A stretch of DNA of 64,000 nt, from positions 62,001 to 126,000 of the forward strand of contig NZ_PPDE01000009.1 of assembly GCF_002959915.1 (NCBI RefSeq), in the 5' to 3' direction. The stretch's first letter is position 1. Each line of letters starts with the position of its first letter. Under the pieces are notes generated by a model. The model saw only the letters and a list, made by a program, of their open reading frames with translations. It searched no databases and was not told the DNA's origin. This document shows positions 1 through 8,862 of the stretch, piece after piece. The translations under genes were made by a program, and so were the position numbers. The DNA is from Veillonella atypica KON (GTDB lineage: Bacteria > Bacillota > Negativicutes > Veillonellales > Veillonellaceae).

Positions 1-263
1 TAATTCATTTCATCAGGCTGCATACGCTCTAAAATATATTGATACAGCGCATGATACTCTCGTAAATGCTCATATTCTAGTTCTTCAAAATTAATGGATA
101 TTATCTGTTCAGGTTTAACGCCTTCTGATAACAGCTCATCCTTAAATAGCCTAAATAACGTAGATTTCCCACAACGACGTATACCAGAGACAACCTTAAC
201 AATAGGCCGATTCCGATTACGTCGTAAAAAATCTAGATATCCTTGGCGCTGAATTAATTTCAT
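1..263 (-). CDS. DUF4143-type AAA ATPase, N-terminal part (runs off window)
   Basis: The start codon is at 263, preceded by GGAGG; the frame stays open to the window edge, so only about 87 N-terminal residues are visible. It begins MKLIQRQGYLDFLRRN and carries a Walker A motif GIRRCGKST near residue 27. The visible part is closely similar to the ATPase at 19748-20959, which has the same YLDFLRR opening and P-loop. Family members are predicted P-loop ATPases with a C-terminal DUF4143 domain; their cellular job is not established. Three copies of a repeat at a 40-bp period lie 85-180 bp upstream. Confidence 0.9.
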   Translation of the reverse strand, partial: MKLIQRQGYLDFLRRNRNRPIVKVVSGIRRCGKSTLFRLFKDELLSEGVKPEQIISINFEELEYEHLREYHALYQYILERMQPDEMN

Positions 264-347
264 AAGGGCCTCCTCATCTATGTACGTTCTCATAGATGGA
301 ACCCTCTTATTAGTATTGTCAAATATCATATCGACCACCTAATAACT

Positions 348-443
348 TTGGATTCCATTCCAACTTTATATTAATTTTATCATAAAATTGGATTTCATTC
401 CAAAGATTTACTATTTAGTGTTCAAATATGGATTCTATTCCAA
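348..443. repeat. Three 16-bp repeats at an exact 40-bp period upstream of the ATPase
   Basis: Copies start at 348 (TTGGATTCCATTCCAA), 388 (TTGGATTTCATTCCAA) and 428 (ATGGATTCTATTCCAA). Each has TTGGA/TCCAA arms around six bases. The period is exactly 40 bp twice, close to four helical turns, so the copies lie on nearly one face of the DNA. Inference: protein-binding operators, perhaps for the ATPase they precede. The rest of the gap from 264 to 616 is AT-rich, with no further gene that I can support. Confidence 0.75.
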
Positions 444-616
444 TGTTTTATACAAAGAATATTCTATACTATCAGTATCATTCTTTTACCTAAAAATAGG
501 GTCTCCTTATGTTGAATAACCACCACATAAAACAGTACAATACTAGTAATAGAAATACTGTATTACTTCGAAAATACTGTTTACCTCACTAGTTTATATG
601 TAATATGGGAGGACTC

Positions 617-1294
617 ATGGCCAACACAGACACAACAATCAATGCACTTATCAATCCTCAAATCAACGATGCCCCCATTGATATAGAGAAAACCATCAAA
701 GCCTTAGAACGCAACAACTTCGTGGTCCATTATTTTGAAACAGGCGCTGATGCGGTGGCCTATTTACAGTCTCGCATTCAACATAAACGAGTAGCTATCG
801 GTGATTCACGCACCTTATTGGAACTCAAGGTTCATGATGCTTTGTCCGAGGTCAACGATGACATAACAGATATTCAGCGACCTCTTCCTGGTGAAAGCTT
901 TCGCGATACTGCGTTACGCACAATGGGACGCGATGTATTTCTCACCTCGGTAAACGCCCTTTCACAAACAGGAGAGATGGTGAATATCGACGGCACTGGC
1001 AACCGTGTAGCGGCCTCTCTATTCGGATCACAAGAGGTATTCTTTGTGCTAGGTCGCAATAAAATTACACCGGACTTGGCCTCTGCCATCTATCGGGCGC
1101 GCAATGTGGCGGCACCACTGAACAGCAAAAAAAATAAAAAAAGTTCCCTCAATCCTTGTGCCAAGCTAGAAGAAAAATGCTACGACTGTGGATCACCAGA
1201 CAGAATTTGCAATGCCTTAACCATTTACTATAAAAAGATGCGCAACATGCAAACCATGGAGGTTATTATTATCAACGAGGATTTAGGATTTTAA
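617..1294 (+). CDS. LUD-domain lactate utilization protein (LutC/YkgG-like)
   Basis: This 225-residue protein matches the LUD (DUF162) family whose members include LutC, part of lactate oxidation complexes. Visible family features are AIGDSRTL near residue 60 and NALSQTGEMVNIDGTGNRVA near 110-130. A C-terminal four-cysteine cluster (C..KC.DC....C, about 183-200) could bind metal. The start at 617 is chosen because GGGAGGA sits 4-5 bases upstream; an in-frame ATG at 605 contains that SD and is unlikely. No lutA or lutB lies next to it. Its stop overlaps the stop of the convergent XRE gene by 4 bp. Whether it acts on lactate here is inferred from the family and the host's lactate metabolism. 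Confidence 0.8.
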   Translation: MANTDTTINALINPQINDAPIDIEKTIKALERNNFVVHYFETGADAVAYLQSRIQHKRVAIGDSRTLLELKVHDALSEVNDDITDIQRPLPGESFRDTALRTMGRDVFLTSVNALSQTGEMVNIDGTGNRVAASLFGSQEVFFVLGRNKITPDLASAIYRARNVAAPLNSKKNKKSSLNPCAKLEEKCYDCGSPDRICNALTIYYKKMRNMQTMEVIIINEDLGF

Positions 1295-1593
1295 TGAAAT
1301 TCTATATGTCGATGTTCTATGCCGTGAAAGTCGATAAAGCCCAAGTCAGGGCCTCCAAAAAATGTATCTAAGGGCATATTATCAAAGCCATTGACTATCC
1401 TACACAGCGTAGATATACGAGGGTCTATATTCCCCTTTTCCAGTCCGCTAATATAGGACTGTAACAATCCCGTTCGCTTAGCTAACTCTTGTTGAGTTAT
1501 ATGATAGTGGCGGCGCCATAAGAGAATGAGAACGCCTAAGTGTTGGATAGCCTTTTCTGACTGTGTTTCACTACATACGATATCATACGTCAT
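1291..1593 (-). CDS. XRE-family helix-turn-helix regulator
   Basis: A 100-residue DNA-binding protein with a Cro/CI-type HTH, visible as ITQQELAKRTGLLQSYISGLEKG (about residues 33-55), followed by the usual DPRISTLCRI helix. It is typical of small single-domain XRE regulators. I use ATG 1593 (MTYDIV) because AGTGAGG precedes it by 5 bases; the longer frame would need a TTG at 1656 with no SD. The target is unknown. It is convergent with the lutC-like gene, and a strong terminator follows at 1701-1740 on its upstream side. Confidence 0.85.
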   Translation of the reverse strand: MTYDIVCSETQSEKAIQHLGVLILLWRRHYHITQQELAKRTGLLQSYISGLEKGNIDPRISTLCRIVNGFDNMPLDTFFGGPDLGFIDFHGIEHRHIEFH

Positions 1594-1700
1594 AGAAACC
1601 TCACTTTCTATACTATCCTTAATAACAACTCTTTGCCTCCACAATACGGCAACCAATTAAGAGGGACCATAGCAACTTGAATTGTGATGACATATAATAG

Positions 1701-1740
1701 AAAATCCCTTGCGATACATTCATATCGCAAGGGATTTTTA
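1701..1740 (-). terminator. Intrinsic terminator of gltA-like gene
   Basis: A perfect stem (AAATCCCTTGCGATA with its complement around a 6-base loop) has T-rich flanks on both sides. It sits 65 bp after the stop of the minus-strand gltA-like gene and can work in both directions. Confidence 0.85.
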
Positions 1741-1804
1741 TTCATATTATGTTATAAAATTATGCTTAAACATACATACATGTATATTCTTGTACATAAA
1801 AGTC

Positions 1805-3163
1805 TTATTTATTCTCTTCTGCAGTAGCCATAGCACGTTTGATTTCCATGTATTTAACCATGCCATCAACGGCTTTTTTAGCTTCGCGCATCGCAAGTAC
1901 TACAGTAGCTGGTTTATGCACTACGTCACCACCGGCGAATACACCTTCACGGCTTGTCATGCCGTATGGTTCTTCGGATGTGATGATATAGCCTTTTTCG
2001 TCTACGCGAAGGTTGTTACCTTCCCCAACGAGGCGTGCATTAGGTTTATGACCAGCAGCGATGATGATCTTATCGACAGGCATCACTTGGTATTTACCTG
2101 TGCCGTGGATACCCGCACCATCGTCATTAAGGGCCATTACTTCGTATTTAAAGCCTTCTACCTTGTCTTTACCTTCTACACCAACTGGAGATGCGAACCA
2201 TTGGAATTGAACACCTTCGGCACGGGCTTCTTCGTATTCAGATAACAAGGCTGGCATTTGTTCTTGGCTACGACGGTATGCAACAGTGACAGATTCACAG
2301 CCTAGACGTACGCATGTACGAGCCGCATCCATCGCTACGTTACCACCGCCGATGATAACAACGCGGTCCCCTTTCTTCACAGGAATCGCTTTTTCTTCAA
2401 GCTCACCATTTTCTACCAATTGTACATTTGTTAACAAGTACATTGCTTGGAATACGCCTGTAATTTGATCGTTTTCCATACGTACTTCTTGAGGAATATG
2501 TGTACCCGTACCGATGAAGATGGTATCAAAGCCTTCTGCAAATAGATCATCCAAGGATTTATCTTGGCCGATGAATGTATTACATACGAATTTAACGCCT
2601 AAGCCTTCAAGACGGGCGATTTCACGACGTACAACGGACTTGGACAAACGGAACTCAGGAATACCGAATAAGAGTACGCCGCCTGGTTCGGATTGACCTT
2701 CAAATACAGTGACATCATAGCCGAGTTTTGCTACGTCGCCTGCAACGGACAAGCCTGCAGGGCCGGAACCGACAACGGCTACTTTACCGAGATCTTGTTT
2801 AATTTTCTTAGGTTTGCGCAATCCATTGATGCTTTCAAAATCGGCAGCAAAACGTTCCAATTTACCGATGTTGATAGGCGGTTTCTTAGCCTTATTCATG
2901 ATGCAGTTGCCTTCGCATTGATTTTCGCGTGGGCACACGCGACCACAGATAGCTGGCAAGTTTGTACGTTCCGCCAAGATATCGTTGGCTAAGCCAAAGT
3001 TACCGCGCGCGATGGCTTGGATAAAACGAGGAATCTCGTTTTCAATCGGACAGCCCATGCGGCACAAAGGTTTTGGACAATTTAGACAACGTTTCGCCTC
3101 AGCGAGCGCCTCCTCCATCGTATAATCCGCATCAAAATGAAGTGGTTTTAATTCGTTACTCAT
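1805..3163 (-). CDS. gltA: NADPH-dependent glutamate synthase small subunit / NfnB-like flavoprotein
   Basis: A 452-residue cytoplasmic FAD/NAD(P)-dependent Fe-S oxidoreductase. The N-terminus has cysteine clusters CLNCPKPLCRMGC (about 27-39) and CGRVC....C...C (about 73-87) for [4Fe-4S] centres. An FAD dinucleotide fold (VVGSGPAGLSVAGD, about 130) and an NADPH fold (VVIIGGGNVAMDAART, about 268) follow, and GVFAGGD near 413 is the C-terminal FAD contact. This matches stand-alone GltA / NfnB-type proteins. No glutamate synthase large subunit and no NfnA are adjacent, so the partner is uncertain. GGAGG precedes the start. The 285-bp gap to the divergent patB-like gene contains a potentially structured leader. 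Confidence 0.88.
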   Translation of the reverse strand: MSNELKPLHFDADYTMEEALAEAKRCLNCPKPLCRMGCPIENEIPRFIQAIARGNFGLANDILAERTNLPAICGRVCPRENQCEGNCIMNKAKKPPINIGKLERFAADFESINGLRKPKKIKQDLGKVAVVGSGPAGLSVAGDVAKLGYDVTVFEGQSEPGGVLLFGIPEFRLSKSVVRREIARLEGLGVKFVCNTFIGQDKSLDDLFAEGFDTIFIGTGTHIPQEVRMENDQITGVFQAMYLLTNVQLVENGELEEKAIPVKKGDRVVIIGGGNVAMDAARTCVRLGCESVTVAYRRSQEQMPALLSEYEEARAEGVQFQWFASPVGVEGKDKVEGFKYEVMALNDDGAGIHGTGKYQVMPVDKIIIAAGHKPNARLVGEGNNLRVDEKGYIITSEEPYGMTSREGVFAGGDVVHKPATVVLAMREAKKAVDGMVKYMEIKRAMATAEENK

Positions 3164-3448
3164 GGCACATGCCTCCTAACAAGGATCCAGTACTATACTT
3201 ATATAGCGTTGCATGCACCTAAGCTGTCCGATGAGCCCTCTCACATAGGGACGCCGCCACATGCTGCTAACATTTATCTTTTGTAACCATTCGATAGACG
3301 TGTGGTCACTGGTGAGACACACACTATTCTATAGTACATTTTAAATTGTGAAAGCGAGCTCCGTCAAGAAGCTGAGCTACAATATGCTTATTTTATATAC
3401 ATTTATTGCTATAATACATACATAAGGCAACATAAATGAGGTATTCCT
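3164..3448. other. Divergent intergenic region with a possible structured leader
   Basis: On the minus strand, upstream of gltA, GCATG/GCATGC arms enclose a GTCC...GGAC helix with an inner CCCT...AGGG hairpin (roughly 3205-3272). This is more structured than ordinary spacer, but I do not recognise it as a known riboswitch or T-box. A GTGAAAGC word lies at 3348-3355. The plus-strand gene has GAGG just before its start at 3449. Confidence 0.35.
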
Positions 3449-4642
3449 ATGAACACTACAGAATTTACTGAAACATACTACATAGACCGCCGCGGTTCTC
3501 ATTCCCGCAAATGGGACGGCGAATATTTAAAATTTAGTCGCACCGACCTACTACCACTCTGGGTGGCAGATATGGACTTTATAACACCACCATGCATACA
3601 AGAGGCCATTTGTAACTATGTAACAACCAATCCTCTAGGTTATACCATGACAAATCCAAATTATATAGAAGCTGTCATACATTGGCACAAACGCCGTCAC
3701 AACTGCACTATTGAACAAGACTGGATCACTAGCGCCCCCAATGTTATTACCGGTATCATGTGGTGTATTGGGGCTTTCACCAAACCAAACGATGCCATTA
3801 CAGTCCTTACGCCCGTGTACGGAGCCTTCGATGCCCGTGCCAATGATGCAAACAGACACATCGTTGCAGTGCCATTACATCGCACGACGACCAATGGATA
3901 TACTGTTGATTACGATGCATTCGAGTCCGCCATTAGTCAAAACGATGTGAAGGTTTTCATCCACTGCAATCCCCATAATCCTGTGGGACACGTGTGGACC
4001 GAAGAAGAAATGGACCGATTATTTAGCATTTGTCAGCGTCACAATGTGCTCATCATAAGCGACGAAATCCATCAAGACCTTATTACCGGTTCCACACCAT
4101 TTACGCCCGCACTATCCGTATCTAACGGTCATTATGCAGACCATATGATAACCATGTCATCTGTGTCAAAATCGTTTAACATGGCCAGCTTACATCAGGC
4201 GGAAGTGATGATTCCCAACGAGACATTACGCACTCAATATAACGCCTATAAGGCGCAAGTGTACCACACGGATGCAGATGTCATCGCAGAAACGGCTATC
4301 ACTGCGGCCTATACCCATCCAGAGGCAGAGGCGTGGCTAGACGATGTATGCGCTGTCATCCGCGAAAACTACGAATATCTATGCGATGAACTACTCTCAG
4401 CCCTACCAAAGCTTCGCATCAGCCCTATGGACGGCACCTATTTGGCATGGATAGATTTCGGTGCCTATGTAAAACCTGAAGATATGCACGACCTATTCGA
4501 ACATCAATGCCGTATCGCGCCAAGCTTTGGCGAATGGTTTGGCGGTAAAAACTACGCCACCTTTGTACGAGTTAACTTAGCCACGAGCCTAGCTAATATC
4601 AAAACAGCTACGCACAGCATCATCGACCATATCCGTTCTTAG
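3449..4642 (+). CDS. patB: PatB/MalY-type PLP-dependent C-S lyase / aminotransferase
   Basis: A 397-residue fold-type I PLP enzyme. It shows the MalY/PatB opening LPLWVADMDF (about 35-44), the substrate/PLP region HCNPHNPVGHVW (about 172), SDEIHQDL with Asp205 for the pyridine nitrogen, and the Schiff-base lysine in SVSKSFNMASL (Lys241). Enzymes of this family cleave cystathionine or cysteine to pyruvate, ammonia and a thiol; H2S release from cysteine is plausible in an oral anaerobe but not shown. A GAGG ribosome site precedes the ATG and a terminator follows. It is a monocistronic gene divergent from gltA. Confidence 0.85.
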   Translation: MNTTEFTETYYIDRRGSHSRKWDGEYLKFSRTDLLPLWVADMDFITPPCIQEAICNYVTTNPLGYTMTNPNYIEAVIHWHKRRHNCTIEQDWITSAPNVITGIMWCIGAFTKPNDAITVLTPVYGAFDARANDANRHIVAVPLHRTTTNGYTVDYDAFESAISQNDVKVFIHCNPHNPVGHVWTEEEMDRLFSICQRHNVLIISDEIHQDLITGSTPFTPALSVSNGHYADHMITMSSVSKSFNMASLHQAEVMIPNETLRTQYNAYKAQVYHTDADVIAETAITAAYTHPEAEAWLDDVCAVIRENYEYLCDELLSALPKLRISPMDGTYLAWIDFGAYVKPEDMHDLFEHQCRIAPSFGEWFGGKNYATFVRVNLATSLANIKTATHSIIDHIRS

Positions 4643-4654
4643 TCCTACGTATAA

Positions 4655-4694
4655 AGAGGCTGCTCTAGCATCAGTTCTAGAGCAGCCTTTTGTC
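4655..4694 (+). terminator. Intrinsic terminator of patB-like gene
   Basis: GGCTGCTCTAG pairs with CTAGAGCAGCC across an 8-base loop and is followed by TTTTG, 15 bp after the stop codon. Confidence 0.85.
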
Positions 4695-4716
4695 ATATTT
4701 TCGTATATAGGATTTC

Positions 4717-6273
4717 TTATTTAGATCTTGCGAAATGGTCCTTTGCAAATTGCATATCTTGTACGAGTTCCAATGTGCCAAGGTATTTCTTATTTTTGTC
4801 GCGAACCGCCATGTAGTTTACATAGAATGGACGGCCTTGTTTTTCAAGCCATACGGCCACATTATCGCGGTCCCCTTTACGGAAGGAATCGATGATACCG
4901 CGCACGATAGGTTCTACCTTAGGTGGATGACAGGAGAATACATCGCGACCGATTGCCGTAGTAGGGCGTTTAAAGACCTTTTCGCCGTCGTTAAAATAAC
5001 GGTTAATGTCTTCATGGTCAACGAAAGTTACTTCCATAGGCATTGTGTTAAGCATAGCATCGAGTTGATCTACAGTTAACGTACCACCAATTAAACCGAT
5101 GGTATTGTCATCACCACTTGATTTTCTAGTTTGTGTAGCTAATGCCGCATCAGCCTCTGGCCAAGCAATGCGTTTTACACCAAAGATTTCCTCATATTGT
5201 GCAGTATCCTTATAGATTTGGTACCAATCTTGAGTTGTAAAGTTTTCCGCACAGATAGGGAACAAGATATTTTGTTCTTTGTAGATCATTTCTTGAGCAC
5301 GTGTAAGAAGCTCATCAAAACGTCTATACCAATCATCTACACTTTGACTAGATTTTGCCAAATCACCCAATTGGTCTCGAATATCGCCATCAACAGTCCA
5401 CATAACCATGGATGGGCCACCGATAGCATAATCCACCTTTAATTTTGGATATAACAAATCGCCTTTTTTAGCATAGTGAACGGATAATTGACGCACTCTA
5501 TTTACATCATCAACGGTTGCCGTTTTATCGGCCACTTTAGGACGAAGCTCTTCAATCAAATCATTAAGCGCCTTATTTTCTTCCGTCATTTGGTTGAGCG
5601 GATGGCCTATCGTTTCTACAAGCGTTGTTACCGTTTGTTTCTTATCTTGAGCTTCTAAAGCAGCCTCAACCTTCGCATGCTCTTCTTCCATTTGTTCATG
5701 AATGGTAGAACCGTGGAACAAAGCGGAATGAAGGTCGCATAATTGTTGTACCTCTTCTAGAGGTGTACCTTCGCGCATAAGGCCTTGTTCAGCTTTCATG
5801 ATTTCACTGGCTTCTACATGTTTAAATTGGCTGGCAAAATCTTTGCGCACATCGCCAAGGGCTTCCCCTGTACCTAAGCGTTTTAAGAAGCCTTTTAATT
5901 GCTCTACCCGTTCGCTATCGGGTACAGTATCCTCTGCGTTAGCTTCTGTATTTTCACTAGCCTTAGGTTCCTCATCTTGAGTGGCTGGTGCCTCAACAGG
6001 AACATCCTTAGCAGATGCTACATCATCACCGTGTAGGTTGGGCATATCACCTTCTAATGTAAAACCAGCTTTCATAAAGGCCCCTACAATATCCATCATA
6101 GAGATGCCCTTCATCTTAGCCCCTTTAGGGATAGTCATAATTTTGCCAACGGAATGGAGCATCACCTTATTGGTAATTTCTGTGAAGCCCAATCCTTTCA
6201 TAATATCTATAACCTCTGGATATTCTTGTACCAAATCATATACGGATTTTGATAAATCTAATTTCTTTTCCAT
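4717..6273 (-). CDS. DUF438 / hemerythrin-like / PAS domain protein
   Basis: A 518-residue cytoplasmic protein with several parts. An N-terminal DUF1858-like helical domain (1-65, SVYDLVQEYPEVIDIMKGLG) is followed by an acidic, Ala/Glu-rich linker (about 85-115), a DUF438 region (about 118-185), a hemerythrin-like helical region with His and Glu residues (about 195-350) and a C-terminal PAS domain (about 395-510, ending GTLELVQDMQ). Such proteins are thought to sense redox state, O2 or NO, but the ligand is not known. The His/Glu metal set was not verified residue by residue. GAGGGG lies 5 bp before the ATG. It lies next to sodA, which fits an oxidative-stress role, but that link is inferred from position only. 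Confidence 0.85.
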   Translation of the reverse strand: MEKKLDLSKSVYDLVQEYPEVIDIMKGLGFTEITNKVMLHSVGKIMTIPKGAKMKGISMMDIVGAFMKAGFTLEGDMPNLHGDDVASAKDVPVEAPATQDEEPKASENTEANAEDTVPDSERVEQLKGFLKRLGTGEALGDVRKDFASQFKHVEASEIMKAEQGLMREGTPLEEVQQLCDLHSALFHGSTIHEQMEEEHAKVEAALEAQDKKQTVTTLVETIGHPLNQMTEENKALNDLIEELRPKVADKTATVDDVNRVRQLSVHYAKKGDLLYPKLKVDYAIGGPSMVMWTVDGDIRDQLGDLAKSSQSVDDWYRRFDELLTRAQEMIYKEQNILFPICAENFTTQDWYQIYKDTAQYEEIFGVKRIAWPEADAALATQTRKSSGDDNTIGLIGGTLTVDQLDAMLNTMPMEVTFVDHEDINRYFNDGEKVFKRPTTAIGRDVFSCHPPKVEPIVRGIIDSFRKGDRDNVAVWLEKQGRPFYVNYMAVRDKNKKYLGTLELVQDMQFAKDHFARSK

Positions 6274-6454
6274 TTTGATCCCCTCGTGTCAAAAATATTG
6301 TTTATTGCTTATGTTAGTAGCCTCTATACGTTTTCGTATATAAGGTAATTTACATTCCGAAAGGTCATCTTTAATAACCTATAATTCTATGATAAACGAT
6401 ATCGATTAGAAAATCTGTATCCATGGCTATACTTTTGAAAGTTATTCAAAAAAA

Positions 6455-6513
6455 TAACGAATAGATGACAAATCAATCCATAAATTGGACATAGATGTAT
6501 CATCTATTCGTTA
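6455..6513 (-). terminator. sodA terminator
   Basis: TAACGAATAGATGA pairs with TCATCTATTCGTTA across a 31-base loop; on the minus strand seven T residues follow. It begins 10 bp after the sodA stop. A second inner stem (TCCAT/ATTGGA-like) may form in the loop. Confidence 0.8.
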
Positions 6514-6522
6514 ACAATCATC

Positions 6523-7152
6523 TTATTGATGATGAGGTTGCAATGCTTTTTCGTAGTTTTCAGCGACTGCATCCCAGTTGATAACACGGAAGAATTCCTT
6601 AATATAATCTGGGCGACGATTTTGGTAATGCAAGTAATATGCATGTTCCCATACATCTAAACAAAGAATGGCAGTTTTACCTTCCAAAAGAGGATTATCT
6701 TGATTAGCCGTAGAGGTTACTTCTAGTTTGCCATCCTTGTTGACCACTAGCCAAGCCCAGCCAGAGCCAAATCGTGTTGCCGCCGCTTGGGAGAAGCTTT
6801 CAACAAAAGCATCATATCCGCCTAAATCAGCATCGATAGCATCCTTCAAAGGGCCTTGCAATTTAGATGTATCAGGTTTTGTCATGATATCCCAAAACAT
6901 GGTGTGGTTTTTATGACCCCCACCATTGTTGATAACCGCTTGACGGATATCCTCTGGCACATTGGCAATATCGCCGAGAATACAATCTACGCAACCATAG
7001 GCAAGATCCGGGTATTTAGCGATGGCTGCATTCAAATTATTAACATACGCTTGGTGATGCTTATCATGATGCAGTTTCATCGTCTCTGCATCGATAACAG
7101 GTTCTAGATAATCATAAGCATATGGTAATGGTGCGAGTTCGAAAGGTTTCAT
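6523..7152 (-). CDS. sodA: Superoxide dismutase (Mn/Fe family)
   Basis: A 209-residue enzyme that dismutates superoxide in the cytoplasm. The four metal ligands are visible: His28 in LHHDKHHQAYV, His83 in GGGHKNHTMFW, and Asp166 and His170 in DVWEHAYY. GGGHKNH and TANQDNPLL resemble Mn-type or cambialistic enzymes more than strict Fe-SOD, but metal use cannot be settled from sequence. It is slightly longer than usual because of an insert with two cysteines (GCVDCILGD, about 53-61). The upstream region has a Fur-like box and a leader hairpin, suggesting metal or peroxide control. Confidence 0.95.
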   Translation of the reverse strand: MKPFELAPLPYAYDYLEPVIDAETMKLHHDKHHQAYVNNLNAAIAKYPDLAYGCVDCILGDIANVPEDIRQAVINNGGGHKNHTMFWDIMTKPDTSKLQGPLKDAIDADLGGYDAFVESFSQAAATRFGSGWAWLVVNKDGKLEVTSTANQDNPLLEGKTAILCLDVWEHAYYLHYQNRRPDYIKEFFRVINWDAVAENYEKALQPHHQ

Positions 7153-7178
7153 AATAGTCCTCCTTTTAATTAGGGCAC

Positions 7179-7204
7179 GAACGATATCTTAACTAGTATC
7201 GTTC
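7179..7204 (-). promoter_or_regulatory. Leader hairpin upstream of sodA
   Basis: GAACGATA (7179-7186) pairs with TATCGTTC (7197-7204) across a 10-base loop, about 27 bp upstream of the sodA start. It has no T-run on the minus strand, so it is more likely a leader stem or operator than a terminator. A GTGAAAGC word follows at 7207. Confidence 0.4.
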
Positions 7205-7243
7205 TTGTGAAAGCGATTCGATGCACCTGCATCGGTATTTCAT

Positions 7244-7258
7244 TGATATGAATTATCA
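7244..7258. promoter_or_regulatory. Fur-like box upstream of sodA
   Basis: TGATATGAATTATCA matches 12 of 14 fixed positions of the 7-1-7 Fur box TGATAATNATTATCA, in the promoter region about 95 bp upstream of sodA. It could serve Fur, or a related Zur/PerR-type regulator. Confidence 0.5.
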
Positions 7259-7314
7259 TTCTTTGCATATTGTACTATCTATATAGATAAACGTCAATAT
7301 ATGACCAACATTTA

Positions 7315-8619
7315 TTACAGAATATCAATATATTCGCTATTCAAAGCCTTATTCATGCTACGAACAGCACAGAATTTACCACACATACTACAAGTTTCAC
7401 TATGCCCCTCCTCTGGAGCTCGGCTTTCACGAATATTGCGAGCACGTTGAGGATCAAGTGCACACGCATATTGCGCCTCCCAATCTAGTACGCGTCTAGC
7501 ATCAGCCATCGCATCATCCTTATCACGGGCACCTGGTATGCCACGTGCTATATCCGCTGCATGGGCTGCTATTTTGAAAGCCATAATACCTTCTTTCACA
7601 TCGTCTGCATTAGGCAATGCCAAATGCTCTGCCGGCGTTACATAACAAAGAAAGGACGCCCCATGCATGCCCGCCACAGCACCACCAATGGCAGCTGTTA
7701 TATGATCATAGCCAGGTGCAATATCTGTCACCAATGGGCCTAACACATAAAACGGAGCTCCGCCACATAGCGTTTCCTCAATTTCCATATTCGCTTGAAT
7801 TTGGTTAAGTGGCACATGACCTGGGCCTTCAATAATCACTTGCACACCTTTAGCTCGAGCGCGTTTAGTCAATTCACCAAGTCGTACCAGTTCTTCAATT
7901 TGACATACATCCGTAGCATCTGCTAAACAGCCTGGTCGACAAGCATCACCCAAAGAAATAGTTACATCATACTCACGGCAAATATCTAAAATATCATCAA
8001 AATGTTCATAGAATGGGTTTTCCTTACCCGTCATGCTCATCCATGCAAAGATAAGACTACCACCACGGCTAACGATGTTGAGTCTACGTTTATGCTTTTT
8101 AATTTGCTCAATAGTTTGACGCGTAATACCACAATGTAAGGTTACAAAGTCCACCCCATCCTCTGCATGGAGACGGATAGTATCTAAGAAATCCTCAGCA
8201 GTAAGTTCTGCCAAATCCCGTTGATGATGTATAACGCTGTCATATACTGGTACAGTACCAATCATGGCTTTACATTCGCTAGTTAATTTTCGTCTAAAAA
8301 TACGTGTATCACCATGAGTAGATAAATCCATAATCGATTCAGCACCAAGTTGAATCGCCCAATTTACCTTTTCTATTTCACTATCATAATCGGTAACGTC
8401 TCTGGATGTGCCAAGATTCACATTTATTTTCGTGCGCAATGCTTTACCGATGCCCTCTGGATCGATACAAGTATGATTCTTATTACAGGGAATAACAACT
8501 TGTCCTAAAGCAACTAGCGCTCGCAATTGCTCTACATCCATGCGTTCCTTTTCTGCTACAATTTTCATCGCATCCGTAACAAAGCCTTTTTGTGCGGCTT
8601 CCAATTGAGTGTAAAACAT
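7315..8619 (-). CDS. thiC: Phosphomethylpyrimidine synthase ThiC
   Basis: A 434-residue radical-SAM enzyme that rearranges 5-aminoimidazole ribotide to HMP phosphate, the thiamine pyrimidine. It is the shorter anaerobe-type ThiC. Visible motifs include NVNLGTSRD near residue 78, EIEKVNWAIQLGA near 97, IEGPGHVPLNQI near 257, FYVLGPLVTDIAPGYDHITAAIGG near 282-305 and the C-terminal cluster CSMCGKFC for the [4Fe-4S] centre. ATG 8619 is chosen because GGAGG is 7 bp upstream; a longer frame to 8661 runs into the terminator. It is under a TPP riboswitch and no other thi gene is adjacent. Confidence 0.96.
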   Translation of the reverse strand: MFYTQLEAAQKGFVTDAMKIVAEKERMDVEQLRALVALGQVVIPCNKNHTCIDPEGIGKALRTKINVNLGTSRDVTDYDSEIEKVNWAIQLGAESIMDLSTHGDTRIFRRKLTSECKAMIGTVPVYDSVIHHQRDLAELTAEDFLDTIRLHAEDGVDFVTLHCGITRQTIEQIKKHKRRLNIVSRGGSLIFAWMSMTGKENPFYEHFDDILDICREYDVTISLGDACRPGCLADATDVCQIEELVRLGELTKRARAKGVQVIIEGPGHVPLNQIQANMEIEETLCGGAPFYVLGPLVTDIAPGYDHITAAIGGAVAGMHGASFLCYVTPAEHLALPNADDVKEGIMAFKIAAHAADIARGIPGARDKDDAMADARRVLDWEAQYACALDPQRARNIRESRAPEEGHSETCSMCGKFCAVRSMNKALNSEYIDIL

Positions 8620-8663
8620 AATATGTCCTCCTATTGAATAAAACCTTTTAGCTTTGTACACAA

Positions 8664-8700
8664 GAAAAAGGGTATCGATATAATATGATCGATACCCTTG
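8664..8700 (-). terminator. Riboswitch-controlled terminator before thiC
   Basis: AAGGGTATCGAT and ATCGATACCCTT form a 12-bp stem followed on the minus strand by a T-run. It lies between the TPP aptamer and the thiC start, so it is the likely expression platform. Confidence 0.85.
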
Positions 8701-8705
8701 AATGG

Positions 8706-8805
8706 TTTTGCGTGCTTCCTACGCGGGCATGATCCCGATCAGGTCAAAGGTCAGGTGCTAACAGCCCTTTCTCAGCCTATCTCATAGGCTCCCTTGCATA
8801 CTCTG
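8706..8805 (-). ncRNA. TPP riboswitch (thi box)
   Basis: On the minus strand the leader reads GGGAGCC, then GGCTGAGAAAGGG, GACCTTTGACCTGATC and GGATCATGCC near a CGCG helix. These are the conserved elements of the TPP aptamer: CUGAGA, ACCUGAUC and the 3' P1/P4 parts. A terminator lies directly downstream, so TPP binding is expected to stop transcription of thiC. Confidence 0.95.
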
Positions 8806-8862
8806 CTATGTAATTGTGTATAGCATATCACTATTTAACTAATATTTCAATCTATACCTCTA

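Noticed and set aside
1709-2245. Open frame of 178 codons opposite gltA
   Set aside because: Aromatic/His-rich composition typical of a shadow frame; gltA on the other strand is clear.
3205-3260. Hammerhead-like CCGATGAG in the gltA leader
   Set aside because: The conserved CUGANGA and GAAA core and the cleavage-site helix are not present.
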